Assembly (NCBI RefSeq): GCF_020536995.1
Contig: NC_068355.1
Location: forward strand, 6,154,581 to 6,218,580
Reading direction: 5' to 3'
Length of the DNA: 64,000 bases
DNA from: Dreissena polymorpha
Taxonomy: Eukaryota > Mollusca > Bivalvia > Myida > Dreissenidae
Below, piece by piece: positions 1-10,843 of this stretch (position 1 is the first letter of the stretch; each line of letters starts with the position of its first letter). The notes beneath the pieces are model-generated. The model was not told the origin of the DNA, did not search any database, and worked only from the letters and a program-made list of their open reading frames with translations. The translations under genes and the position numbers were made by a program.

Positions 1-46
1 GACGTCCCCTTTAAAAATTCAGTAAAACTAACATTCAATCGGTTGA

Positions 47-231
47 TTAAAAATAAAAATACTTGAATTTATCCAAGTCATCGATGACAACTGTGACATA
101 TTCGTCCTTTACGACCGGTAATCGTCCGTAACAGCCCTCGGGAGATTTTGCCGCAATACCTAACTTTTTATAATATGGCAACACACGCGCTTCTGTTGTG
201 TTGATCAAATGGGTTCTGCGAAGCCATATTC
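47..231 (-). CDS. Exon 10 of the left minus-strand gene, end of an RRM-like repeat
   Basis: Begins WLRRTHLINTTEARVLPYY, which completes the RRM-like unit of the previous exon, then reads KKLGIAAKSPEGCYGRLPVV and VTVVIDDLDKFKYF. The acceptor is either CAG ending at 234 or CAGAG ending at 232; the latter keeps phase with the donor at 440. A TAA lies at 47-49, but a gtattt donor near 58 would extend the gene beyond the window. Confidence 0.45.
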
Positions 232-3200
232 CTCTGGCAACTATGAAAAATAGGATAAAATATCGATACAATCGCAATCTTATTCAAAAACTCAATCGGT
301 ATTTAAAAAAGTAATATCCATACGATATATACGATATGAAATTAATGAGAAGCAACATAATGGTACATGTGTGCTTTTTTACGGTAAATAATTGTTCACA
401 ACGGAACAAAATTATATCTATAAATTAATAACACACAAACCATTAAAATCCGTAAAACTAACAACCCAAATCACTGAGTTGTCTTCCTCATTCTTAAGCG
501 GCGGTTCAATCCTGCATCTGCCACCTCCAACCTGCTCTCGGGTGAAGTAGTCGTTTAAGTCATCACTTGTCAGTACACTTGTAGTAAACACCTGAACTTG
601 ATTGGTTTCACGTATACGCTTGGCTCTCGCGCAAAGGGAAACTTTCAAAGCCTCTGCGAATTAAAATAGAAAAAGTAATCAGAGCGCATTCTGGTATAAG
701 AAACTCTCAAAAAGAGGAAAGTCCTCTCCCAATAAATTGAACCGATGGTATGAACAATTAAGAACACGATATGCGATATATTTAATATAATTTTATTAAT
801 TGTACATAGCACTGCTTTCTGAAGTTAAATATAATAAATCAATGTGGCCTGTTCTGACAAAAACTAAAAATATTTAACATATGATTACCAGCAAACAACA
901 AATGAAACAAAAATAAGGAATCATAATATTTTTTTTGTGGAAACAATTGAATATTGCAGGACTTAAACGTTTTATTACGCACCTAAATAAAAAGTGCTTA
1001 TGAAAGATCGAAATTCCACGACACATTTCAATGGATGTGGGCCAAACACAATTTCTATAATGTCGGCTTCTGTTTGCGCTGAAATGCTGTGTTTAAGGAA
1101 AACTTCATCTTGTGGTACCACTCTCAGTTCCATGTATATCAGTGAACCATGGCCTTAAAAGTAACACAAAATCGTTAATGAAAAACAGGCATTTTTCCGA
1201 ATTGATAGCTACGAAACATGTATTCATTGAAATGTTATATAGTATTCAATGTAACCGCAATGTATAAATTCCGTATTGTATGGCATCCGAATACTCCTGT
1301 GATTACTTTGTTTGATATATGCCCCTCCTGCCATTGGGTATATTTCGATCTGGCCGCTGCTGAATGCTACATGTAAATGCATAGTGCCGTCTTTCGGATA
1401 ACTTACGGCCTCTGTAAGCTTTGAACAATTGGACCTTACAAGAAGGTTGTGTTTCACAGAGCCTGCCAAATCGAACTTTATTGCTATAACACCGTTGAAG
1501 CATCTGTCGAAGACGGCACTTGTCCTGTCCCATATTGTCGCTGTTTTTTTTAAATAATATAAAGTAAAATTTATTTATACAAATACAATGTTTTAAGTTT
1601 GTCATTTTAAATGATTGTTCAAAGCCCTACATTAACATTAATGTGATGGTGTATCACGTGCCAATTATGTTATGTCTTAAAGGTCAGATGGTTTAAGTTG
1701 AAACGATTGGGATTATGAAAAGTCATGGCATCATATGTGCATGTTTAAATGTGCGTGTCACATAAATTACTGTTTTAAATATATCACTCGTTGTGTATCG
1801 TGTGTCTGATATAAATATACTAAGTATCACATACGTCGGTATTGTACAAATCACATGGTATGGTACCAGTGATCAGTGATAAATTTTACAAACCTATTAA
1901 GATTGAAATTATATATACGCATAATTTCTCAGGAAACATTGAAGCTGAAGTTATATGCGTACCTAAGACTTCAAAGTTGTACACATTCAAACAAAATCAT
2001 GTGTTATAACATGAACACTAGCATATACCTAAGTGGTCAAAGACATTGGTTCTATTCAAAATATACCAACAAAAGACGAATAAACAAAACAAGATTCTAC
2101 GTACATGTACCTAAGAAATTGTAAAAAAAATCTTTGTTAATAAAGAAAGGGAAATATTCAGTTTGAGCAGTTATTAGTACAATGTTTATCACATAAATAG
2201 AGCCTCATTCGATATAATGCATCAGTCACAAATAGTCCGGTCGCCGGCCGATGTGTCCGATCTCCAGGCATCGGGAAGACTGGACACGTCGGAGCCGTCC
2301 GCCGTCCGATGAGTGACACAGTTTAAAACCTCAGTCACAAATAGACACCGATCACCGTCCGATCAGCTTCCGACGTTTTTTCCGCTCATTGGGCTGGCGC
2401 CGATGGTACAAAATGGCCCGCTTTCCGTGCGATCATCGGCCGGTCGCCAGCCCGATGAGCGGAAAAATACGTCGGCCGCTGATCGGACGGTGATCGGTGT
2501 CTATTGTGACTGAGGTATAAAGCTCAAAGCATGGTTACAAATTGAATTACAGCAAGTATGCTTCGAATGAGAATATCCTAGACAGGTAAATGTCTTGCTC
2601 ATACCTCCGGATGAATGCACAACGCAGAGTCTCATTACACCGTATTCAGGAATCTTTCCAGCAAACCTTTCGTGTTCTAACCCCATTTTCCAGCGGATGT
2701 GGTATTTAGTGCCAATCCTTATTGGATGTCTGCATATATGGTGAATTAAGAATCACAAAATTAACATTAAGCAAGTATAGACCATGATGGCGGGTAGTTA
2801 AATTTATATGGAGATTCAATATGAATTTGGTCAGAACACTGGTAGTGTCAAGTTATTCAACGAAATTGGAATAATAAAGATATTTCAAAAATATACATAT
2901 AACTTTATTTAAAATACTGTATAGCAAGTTTGACTATAGTTACATTTTCCCTTAAACGTTATTTTCTTTTTGGGATGTGCACATTCAAAAACATGAATTA
3001 CTTTGCTTTAAACGTGTAAAAAAATAACCAAAATATGCTACAGTGTTACTGTATAAATGTGACATTTTTATGAAATTTCCGCATTTTCGAAGCTGCGATT
3101 AGTCGATTAAAATCTTTTTTATAACACAGAAGGCGTCTATGTACAATCAAGAAAACATACGACATTACAAATGGAAACAAACCTGGCTTCACAAGTATCT

Positions 3201-6200
3201 AGCAGCAGTGCTTGTTCAGTGCTCTTAAGTCTTTGCATGTTTATGCTTTCAACTCCTGCTTCGAGCAAACCTGTAACGGCAGTTTAAGGTTTATTTTAGT
3301 AAAATGATTGGTCACTGAAGTAAACATCAAACAAGAGAAAGGAAGCATAATGCAACCCTATGGTTTACGTATTTACCTTGATACACAGATGCGTTCGGCA
3401 ATCCGTATACGGTGATGACGTACAACCATGTGTTCACAGTTTCCGAGACGCATTCGTATTCAATCACATTATCATCGCTTTTTTGAAAATACAGCAAGTG
3501 AAAGTCTTGATTTGTGTACAAGTGGTAAGTCTCAGGTAAGTTGCCGGTGCCCTCCTCTGTTTCGAAGATCTTCATCTGAAATTACAACACAATAATTGAA
3601 CCATTTACATATTACGTATCCATCGCCCTCGAATGTGTATAATAGTGTTAAAAACACAAATAAGTCTTCCCAACAAAATAATGGAAATGTAAACTTAAAA
3701 CGTTTTATTGCTAGCCTAGAATAGATTTCGTGATTTACCTGCAGAAAGTTTTCGTCTCTCGTCGGATCCGCGGTTGTGAGTCCAATACGGACCACCGAAC
3801 CGCGATCAACGGTGATGTGGACAGCTTTGTCGGGGCCGCTGAAAACAAAATTTCTGTTAGAGGAAAACCAAAGCGTAGTAAGTACATTAAAGCCGCGCTC
3901 TGTGAAAATGGGGCTTGATACCAGTGCGTAAATTGTAGGTAGAGACTAGCCTGTGCAATCCTTCTAAGAGAAAATCTTGTCCAGGCGGAAAGTATCGTCA
4001 CTGATTTCCCTATGCGGACAGGATTGTTTGGAACGACACTTTATACAAATGAATAAGTTCGGTTTTCTCATAGCGTGGATTATATAAACAGGAACAGTAC
4101 TTTCAACGACAAATAACATGGTTCTTCATTTAAAAAGTAACAGCCAGCAGAAATATTCAAATATTGAATGGGAATTACTAATCGTTACTGGTTTTATGAA
4201 GCATGAAATCAATCAAAATGTTAAGCATCATTACATAAATACTTAGTCTTACTCTACGGAGAGACATTCCGTTGAAATCACTGTGTTATTCTTCCATTCC
4301 GTATGTGCTTCAGGGTCGTTCTGTTCTTTCGAATATCGAGATTCTTTAAATGCTATGCGACTAAGTCCTCTGGAGGTATTTAATTCCAATGAAGCTAAAT
4401 GGTAGAACAGTTTCAAGATTAATAAAGCGAAACTTAAGCTGTATCATCCGGAGAGAAAATGTATGACGGCGTGTGGTTTTTAATTTACAGCACGAAGGAA
4501 ATGCTAGTGTGACAAAAATCATGCGGTTATTCCTTAAGTTTATTTTTGCAACTGTGCCATTTCTTTGCTTACAAAGCGTCCGTCAATGAAACACATTACT
4601 CAATATTTGGTAGGGATACATACAACACTGCATCATTACACACACTGAAATACGATTAGAAGGTCTGGTAACTATTTTACTGTTATCATTCATTGAAATT
4701 AATCGGTAATATAGCAAAGTCTTAAAAATAAAAAGTATTACTGAATCAATATATTGTAAGTTCGTCTATAATGAGTATATGTTTATGTATAAAGAAACAT
4801 GACCTACCATAGTAAACAAAGAAGACAACACACCAAACCTCAACTAAAATGAATGTGTTATTCAACGTTTTGGTAAATTGACAAAATTATAAAAAGGTGT
4901 TTGAGATACGCAAATTTTCGTTTTAGATATGATATTTTTGAGGAAATAGTAATAGTGATTATTTTCCATGCTCTTAAATATCCATAATGTGTATCTTTTG
5001 ACGATTTGAAAACATGAAAATTATAAAGCGTCGTGCGACGCGAAACGATTGATTTATTTAGAAAGTTCTGTTGTTGTAGTTATATTTTGGGAAACTACGA
5101 GGATTGCTTATATAGGTAAAAAATACATCCGCTGTAAGCATGAGCATGGATTGTCGAGTTGTCTAGGCGGAGGACTTTTTAGCCCAGGGGTCAGTGGTTC
5201 GAGCCCTGTTGAGGGTTACTTTTTTCCCTTTTTTAAATTGTATTCTTGTTTTTTTACTGGAGATTGTTAGGTCAAATATTTTAATTTATCAATATAAAGC
5301 CTTTAATGACATGCTTCAATACATGCCAAAATCTGTTAAATGGCCCCTTCAACATTTCGTCAATGACTGCATTTTAAATTAAATAAATAATTTTGATCTA
5401 AGCGAAACAACAATATTTGGTGGAATTCAGCATTTTCAGTTTTAACTTAATATAAAAATCACGAGTACTGAGTAAAAGAAACAATTTGACTTACAGCAGA
5501 ATAAATGTCTCAACATTCGTCGTTACATACATAAGTATATGGCAAGTAGGCTAAAGAATCGAGACGCTAGTTTCTTACCCAGGGCGAAAACATTTGCTGC
5601 AAAGCATTTACAGATAATAAAAGCGATAAGACGTTTCACTGTGTAAACCTTCCACAAATTAGTTCCCTTGTTTTGAAGTGGTGTCATCGCGAATCATTTA
5701 TTTCTGTAAAGGAAGCGAACGTTAGTTGTACATTTAAATGCTTCCCGATCGAAAAAAAGCTTTAATGTATACATTTATGTGCAGACAATAGAAGAATGTG
5801 CATAAATATGACATTCCAACTTTGCAAGAATTACAAAGAAGAACCCTCTTTAAATATTAAGATGAATCATTCACTCGTTTAAAATAATTTAGTTCAATTA
5901 TTCATAACTCGAGTATCTCTCCTATTATCAGTAATTTATTCAACAATTAATCGCAAATCGTCGTTATTATGACTATCCATTTAAGGTTGTTTGTACGGAT
6001 TGATTACTGATATCGATTGTAGTGATTGTCATTAATTTTTATGTTATTAATGTTATACTATTACATTTTGTGTAATACTACATTTAGATCATAGTTGGCA
6101 TGATTTAATTAAGAAAGGAAATTAATTGGTATAAGGCAATTGGGAAATTAGGCAATTGAAAAAAGAATGCTGTTGCATTCTTATCATATCACCATTAAGC

Positions 6201-8620
6201 TCTGTACTCATATAACTTAAAACAAGTCTTCACATATAATGTATTGAGTTCTAATTATTATCTGAAGTATACAAAAGCGTCATTGCGTCGCATTTGAGTA
6301 AGCATGCAAGAGCAAATAACTTTAACAAATAATACAAAACAAAATAAGTTAAACATAAAAATAGTTATTTATATGCACATTCATATATTATATGCAGTAT
6401 GCCTTTGTGTCTTGTGTCTATTTGCTAAATGACTATTTAAACAAGAGATTGCCAAGCAATATGGTCCCCTACCAGTGAAACTCCACCATTTTCAGAATTT
6501 TTTGTTGTTGCCATAGCAACCAGAATTCTTAACGTAGGAACAAAATGAAATGAAATGTCCGTATTTCAAGTTTCATGAAAAAATATGAAGAATTGTTTAA
6601 GTTGTCGCAGGAACCAGAAAAGTGTGACAGACAGAGCGCAATCCATAAGTCCCCTCCATCGGTAGGGGACAAAAACCATTAATAATCCGTTGCATTATAC
6701 TTTCTAATGTTATAAATTCAGTCTTGTGTAAATAAAATATATTTTTTAAGATGAACGAATGCATCAGATGATCGCTGGCAGAACGAATGAGTTACCTTTC
6801 TGGCGAAGCTTTAAGCGCTTATTCTGCGCTTCTTCATGACGTGTTCCACAAGAGAACAATCAGAACGTTCTCAAAATACAATTTTGAAATAAAAATCTTT
6901 CAAAGTATATTATGCATAAAACATAAGAATGTTTCTTGCATGCATTGACATTATATTTGTGCATATGTGGCACAAATGTCGGTATTGCGACCAGGCAATC
7001 ATAGTGCTTATGTGTTTGCTGTCTTCATTGAAATCGTATTGCAATGACTAGAACAAATGGATTTGTTATCAATCAGGAAGATGAATATCGGTTTATATAG
7101 AAAATAAAATATCGTCGAGATTCGAATGTTAATATCTGACTTCAATAAATCAATTTGGGAATTAACAACAAATTGATTATAACTCAAATACATTACTCAA
7201 GTGTCTTTGTGGCGGTTAGATTGAGAATGTGATGTAATCAATGTAAGCTAGTTTTCGATTTATCCCAAGATAGATAGCAGTGTTTATAATATGTTTCAAG
7301 TATTTGCATTGGCACTCTACCGATAAACCCGTTCCACAATCCATACTTGGTCACAACCATCACACTTTAATATGGAGACGCGGTTAACAGGGCCAGCTAG
7401 TTCGATTACTAGAGTACCGGAATACCAACCCGAGGATTGCGGAATCGATCCAGTATCGGGACACTTAATTTTGGGCTTTGGTAAACTCTCGCTATCACTT
7501 ATTCAAGTAGAGAAGTGGTCAGCTGTTCGTTTAACCCATGTATGCCTAGTTGACTCTCCCATCCTTCTAAATTGGATTCATTTATTTCCAAAATTAGGGA
7601 TGTCTAGTATAATCATTTTTATATTTAGAATATTTCTTACAGAAATTCCTTTAAGCAAACAGCGCAGACCCTGATGAGACGCCGCATCATGCTGTTTGCC
7701 AAGTCCTTTTTCAAGACGCTAGGCATAAATGGGTTAAGTAAATATCCACTGTATACTGTGCCAAGTCCTTTTTCTAGACGCTAGGCATAAATGGGTTAAG
7801 TATATATCCACTGTATACTGGTAAACTAGCTTACCCAGGATAATTGTAACTTTGTAAACCACTGTTATATGATTGAAATCAGGTAGAAAACGGCGAAAGT
7901 TCCAACTCAACACAACAAACGACTAGCGTTTAAGTAATTATTGTAATATATAACTACTGCTTAAACAAACTGAAATGAAAATCAAGTTAGAAATGTTATG
8001 GATACACAGCCATACACACACGTTTAAGTATCAAGTATATTATTATAATAATAATATAATAAATAACACATATGAAAAATAATTAAAGCGAATTATATGT
8101 ATGCGGATCAAAGCAAGAGATTCTACTATCGAATGCAAGGGACGCATCCACCATCTGATATTTCAAGATCGTATCCTGTTTTATATTTGCTATGGTGAAC
8201 TTTTTAGCGTACGATACGTTTGAAGTCAAAGAGGTGTAAAATATAAATGCTGCTATCAAGTAAGAACATATAAAACACTCATGCTTTATATTAAAAAGGA
8301 AAACAATTAATGTTTCTGTAAAAACACAAAGCAAATTAGATGACTTTCAACGAATGAATGTTAATCAAAATATGTGTTTATGCCCATCTTCGTGATAACA
8401 TTACTGGAATACCTGATGGAATTTGTTTTGTTCCAAGGACAGGCAATTAAGGAGAATGGCCCTACATCCGTCTAAAGTCACATTAAAAAAGCCGTGTTAT
8501 CGATAAAAGAATGTCTTTAATTCAAATTATAGTTTATAACATATGACACCAAAAACAAATAATGCAATTATTGCAAATCATATTCAACTCACCGTTCTGT
8601 CTCGAAGGAGTGCTCCCCAT
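47..8620 (-). CDS. Multi-exon gene with N-myristoylation-type start and C-terminal RRM-like repeats (partial)
   Basis: Exons on the minus strand, in transcript order: 8620-8593, 4343-4253, 3838-3739, 3575-3377, 3270-3183, 2729-2605, 1540-1307, 1153-983, 653-441 and about 231-47. The first nine join in phase with GT donors and AG acceptors, giving about 370 residues. The ATG at 8620 lies in a strong Kozak context (ACC before, G after) and the protein begins MGSTPS, which fits the N-myristoyltransferase rule (Gly2, Ser6). The middle (about residues 40-290) is beta-rich with no motif I recognise. The last two exons resemble the degenerate RRM repeats of PARP14/DTX3L-like proteins: a DDL-x-DYF helix start, a GGGRC turn, a WVVSFTD strand, then a PYYKKLGI ending. 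The reading frame stops at 47-49, but a splice donor just before it (near 58) is possible, so the gene may continue off the window. Family assignment is an inference; the exon chain is well supported by phase. Confidence 0.6.
441..653 (-). CDS. Exon 9 of the left minus-strand gene, RRM-like
   Basis: 213 bp with acceptor TTCGCAG. Contains QVQVFTTSVLTSDDLNDYF, then VGGGRCRIEPPL and VIWVVSFTDFN. The order strand, DDL-x-x-YF helix, GGG turn, aromatic strand is that of the RRM-like repeats of PARP14-type proteins. The donor used here (gtttgt after 441) is inferred; without it the frame reads on to a stop at about 418. Confidence 0.55.
983..1153 (-). CDS. Exon 8 of the left minus-strand gene
   Basis: 171 bp with acceptor TTTTAAG and donor gtgcgt. 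Encodes HGSLIYMELRVVPQDEV, ISAQTEADIIEIVFGPHP and CVVEFRSFISTFYL, an alternating beta-strand pattern. Confidence 0.6.
1307..1540 (-). CDS. Exon 7 of the left minus-strand gene
   Basis: 234 bp, the longest exon of this gene; acceptor AAACAG and donor gtaatc. Encodes TIWDRTSAVFDRCFNGVIAI, HNLLVRSNCSKLTEAVSY and SSGQIEIYPMAGGAYIKQ. Phase matches both neighbours. Confidence 0.6.
2328..2516. mobile_element. Foldback MITE with long inverted repeats
   Basis: The arms read CCTCAGTCACAAATAGACAC and its near-exact reverse complement at the other end. They continue inward through CACCGTCCGATCAG and the GCTCATCGGGCTGGCG-type block, so nearly the whole 189 bp can fold. A related partial copy with the same CAGTCACAAATAG head lies just upstream (about 2222-2316). 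It sits in the intron between exons 6 and 7 of the left gene. Superfamily not determined; no clear target duplication. Confidence 0.7.
2605..2729 (-). CDS. Exon 6 of the left minus-strand gene
   Basis: 125 bp with acceptor ATGCAG and donor gtatga. Encodes HPIRIGTKYHIRWKMG, ERFAGKIPEYGV and MRLCVVHSSG. Phase matches both neighbours. Confidence 0.6.
3183..3270 (-). CDS. Exon 5 of the left minus-strand gene
   Basis: 88 bp with acceptor TTACAG and donor gtttgt. Encodes LLEAGVESINMQRLKSTEQA then LLLDTCEA, a likely amphipathic helix. Phase matches both neighbours. Confidence 0.55.
3377..3575 (-). CDS. Exon 4 of the left minus-strand gene
   Basis: 199 bp with acceptor TTTCAG and donor gtaaat. Encodes FETEEGTGNLPETYHLY, FHLLYFQKSDDN and TWLYVITVYGLPNASVYQ. 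It alternates hydrophobic and charged residues like a beta-sandwich; no known motif. Confidence 0.6.
3739..3838 (-). CDS. Exon 3 of the left minus-strand gene
   Basis: 100 bp with acceptor TTTTCAG and donor gtaaat. Encodes GPDKAVHITVDRGS and RIGLTTADPTRDENFLQ; CpG-rich and clearly unlike the flanking intron composition. Confidence 0.6.
4253..4343 (-). CDS. Exon 2 of the left minus-strand gene
   Basis: 91 bp; donor gtaaga. Encodes a hydrophilic stretch with NDPEAHTEW and ISTECLSV. Its 3' two bases (GA) join the first base of the next exon to give Asp, so phase is kept. The acceptor (AAAG) has a weak pyrimidine tract, so the 5' end could move by a few codons. Confidence 0.5.
4850..5348 (+). 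mobile_element. Old copy of TTAA-type MITE with tRNA-like core
   Basis: Same family as 11950-12464 but in the opposite orientation. It shares the TTTTGGTAAATTGACAAAATT and CGCGAAACGATTG blocks, the tRNA-like core and the ending CCAAAATCTGTTAAATGGCC. The TTAA duplications have decayed. Lies in intron 1 of the left gene. Confidence 0.6.
5147..5217 (+). other. tRNA-like segment inside the MITE
   Basis: Contains an A-box-like stretch (GTCGAGTTGTCTAGGCGG) and a near-consensus B box (GGTTCGAGCCC). The cloverleaf is degenerate and I cannot assign an anticodon, so it is a pol III-promoter relic rather than a called tRNA gene. Confidence 0.45.
5349..7534. other. Intron 1 of the left gene, mostly unremarkable
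   Basis: No exon-like stretch seen. A short dispersed repeat lies at about 6445-6680, beginning AACAAGAGATTGCCAAGC and ending near CCATCGGTAGGGGACAAAA. The rest is AT-rich intron. Confidence 0.4.
7535..7733. mobile_element. TTAA-flanked MITE (piggyBac/Kolobok type)
   Basis: Flanked on both sides by TTAA (7531-7534 and 7734-7737). The inverted ends are CCCATGTATGCCTAG and CTAGGCATAAATGGG. The 199-bp body has no coding capacity. The TTAA target preference points to piggyBac or Kolobok; I cannot choose between them without the autonomous partner. Internal GATGAGACGCCGCATCATG is shared with 39425-39630. Confidence 0.75.
7697..7820. repeat. Two-copy tandem duplication of about 62 bp
   Basis: The right end of the TTAA MITE plus flank (from TGCCAAGTCCTTTTTC to ATCCACTGTATACTG) occurs twice head to tail with few differences, so it duplicated after the MITE inserted. 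Confidence 0.75.
8593..8620 (-). CDS. Exon 1 of the left minus-strand gene (start codon)
   Basis: Nine codons plus one base from ATG to a consensus donor (gtgagt at 8592-8587). Encodes MGSTPSRQN. Chosen as start because of its Kozak context, because it precedes a good donor, and because its phase fits the next exon (one base carried over). Confidence 0.5.
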
Positions 8621-9379
8621 GGTGATGTCATTGGTGACGGAAAAGTATCTTCACATCCTTCTACAGGCATACATAATGTCCAAACTGATGAAGCAATACT
8701 AGTATGCATATAGCTTAATGGAATTATGTGTCATAAATTTGACTTAAAAATAACAATAAATTTGAAATAATAATAAATATACATTTAAGAATGTTATGTT
8801 CTTGGTAGTTTTTTTATGTACAAATAAACAGAACAAATACATTCGGCATAGTTTTGAGACAACACGACTCCTATTTCGACATAAATACTAACTTTTTATC
8901 AAAAGTTTAAATGTTGTTGTCCAGCACTTCTGTAATATTTCTTAGAATGTTTTCAAGACCTTGGATATGTCCACGCTCTTATTAAAATATAATTGACATT
9001 AACTTTAGTATATAACCGCTTTTTAAAACAACTCATACTAAGACGCTTAGCCGAAATATAGTCTGCTTCGATTGTGTGTAGGTGTTTTATAACAAATCCT
9101 TCTAAGTATGTGATTATTTTATCTAGTGCCTTTCTCTTGATTGGTGGATTAAAACTTCCTTTTTCAAAAGCAGTTTTGGTTTATGAGCACACAAAAATGT
9201 TAAGAAGGTAATTTATGTTCCATGTTGGGGATAAGATTTACAAGGCTGACACTTCAAACTTCTTAATTAGCATAAATGTGAGGAGGAACGATTAACTCAA
9301 GGATGTTAAGAAGTTTGATTACTTTAACGTGGCTAATTGACGTAACGAGAGTAATTCTAAAAACAATATTGTACCGGTA
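8621..9379. other. Upstream region of the left gene
   Basis: AT-rich sequence upstream of the ATG at 8620. I see no clear TATA or initiator that I would defend and no coding stretch. A 5' untranslated exon may be hidden here. Confidence 0.3.
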
Positions 9380-9665
9380 ACCATGTCCATCGGTGCGTTA
9401 GTCTACATAAATGTGATAACCATGTCCATTGGTGCGTTAGTCTCCATCAACGTGATAGCAATGACCATTGAAGCGTTAGTCTACATACGCGTGTTTACCA
9501 TGTACATCGGTGCGTTAGGTCTACATAAACGTGATTACCATGTTCATCGGTGCGTTAGTCAACATAAATGTGATAACCATGTCCATTGGTGCGTTAGTCT
9601 CCATAAACGTGATAACCATGTCCATCGTTGCGTTAGTCGACATGAATGTGATAACCATTTCCTTC
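9380..9665. repeat. Minisatellite, 39-bp unit, about 7 copies
   Basis: Unit of the form ACCATGTCCATCGGTGCGTT followed by AGTCTACATAAATGTGATA. The GCGTTAGTC core recurs at about 39-bp spacing from 9394 to 9628, with one extra base near 9518. Because 39 is divisible by three, open frames appear as a side effect. Confidence 0.85.
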
Positions 9666-9778
9666 CGTGCTAAAAAGCGGTTGGCCATTACTTTGAACAC
9701 AATAACATTGTCGTCACCGAACTTATTGTGTAGTTGCCGAACGTTTTACTATTGATCTGCAGAAAAGAAACAGACGTG

Positions 9779-10015
9779 TCAAGCTTCGAGGTGTTCTAAA
9801 AGTCGGTCAGTATTGTAAATAAAAAAACTAAAGACCTTTAGCGAACTGTCATATCCATCCAAGTAGGTATGGCTATTCGTCTGAAATGTTATGGTAGATG
9901 ATGTCGGACCGAAAGAATGTCCGCAATGTTTGTCGTGGTTAAACCCATCTGCCAGAATGTGACAAGAACGCGTATTAAAAAAAAAGTGTGAATAATGCCG
10001 CGGTATTACGTCTAT
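9779..10015 (-). CDS. Possible orphan exon, unknown protein
   Basis: An acceptor (TTTTATGCAG) is followed by an open frame to a TGA near 9779. It contains SCHILADGFNHDKHCGHSFG, TITFQTNSHTYLDGYD and SLKVFSFF. The composition is more protein-like than its surroundings, but no partner exon was found and the family is not recognised. Confidence 0.25.
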   Translation of the reverse strand: MDVIPRHYSHFFFNTRSCHILADGFNHDKHCGHSFGPTSSTITFQTNSHTYLDGYDSSLKVFSFFIYNTDRLLEHLEA

Positions 10016-10419
10016 CTGCATAAAATTTAACATAACGGTTAATTAAAATTACTAGCGGCCCCTTTCGCATTAAATCCGCTTCATTTGGAGAGCGGAACCT
10101 GCGATAGCATATTTTTTTATTTATTGATAACCATTCGTTTAAAGTGTTGCCACAATTTGGTTGATAAGTAAAAATGGGTCGGGTAATATGGCATCTTTGT
10201 AATTTTTAATGAAGTTTGGATAAAACGGCTGGACTTGGATAGAAGCAAATGCGAAATGGTCAATACAGTTAATTCAATGATCAGACTCCACATTTAGTTA
10301 AAATGCAAGTCAATCGCAAGCTTCCCTTTTGACGGCCAAACATTACTGTTACAACTCAACTCAATAAAAGAAGGCAACAAAGCCACTCGGAATTCACCGG
10401 AGTTTTAAATGTTGCATCG

Positions 10420-10843
10420 CAGTGCACTAGCTAGAATTTGAAAAGGGCAGGGTGGCTTTTTTGTCAAAAGGGCACTTTCGACGCGCAGTATTTTGTGAAA
10501 AGGGCACTTTCGACGCGCAGTATTTTGTGAAAAGGGCACGTTTCGAGCGCGTGGGTGTTTCTGGAATGCTTCCTATTGCATGTTAATTTATATGTTATAA
10601 CTAATTGTATTATTCCCATTATTATTAAACCATTCAAATATAATGTCTACAATGAAGATTAAACTAATTACAATGAAACAAGAGATTTATGAATTATCAT
10701 ATGTAAAAAAAAAAAAAAAAAAAAATTTTTTTTTTTTTTTTTTTTTTTGGGGGGGGGGGGGCAGGGCGGAGGTTCGGGGGGGGGCAGGGCGGAGGTTCGG
10801 GAGGGCAGGGCGCGCCTTCGATTTAGGCCTAGCTTGAGCACTG
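10420..10843. mobile_element. hAT-like MITE with 5-bp target duplication (copy 1)
   Basis: Ends CAGTGCACTAGCTAG and CTAGCTTGAGCACTG are near-perfect inverted repeats, flanked by CATCG on both sides (10415-10419, 10844-10848). Inside are two copies of GGGCACTTTCGACGCGCAGT, then long A, T and G runs and repeated GGGCAGGGCGGAGGTTCGG. A second copy lies at 58119-58541. CAG-type ends with a 5-bp duplication suggest a hAT subgroup; that is an inference. Confidence 0.85.

Noticed and set aside
2313-2513. 66-codon plus-strand open frame
   Set aside because: It is the GC-rich foldback MITE at 2328-2516.
5147-5217. Functional tRNA gene
   Set aside because: Stems are broken and no anticodon arm can be assigned; it recurs inside a mobile element.
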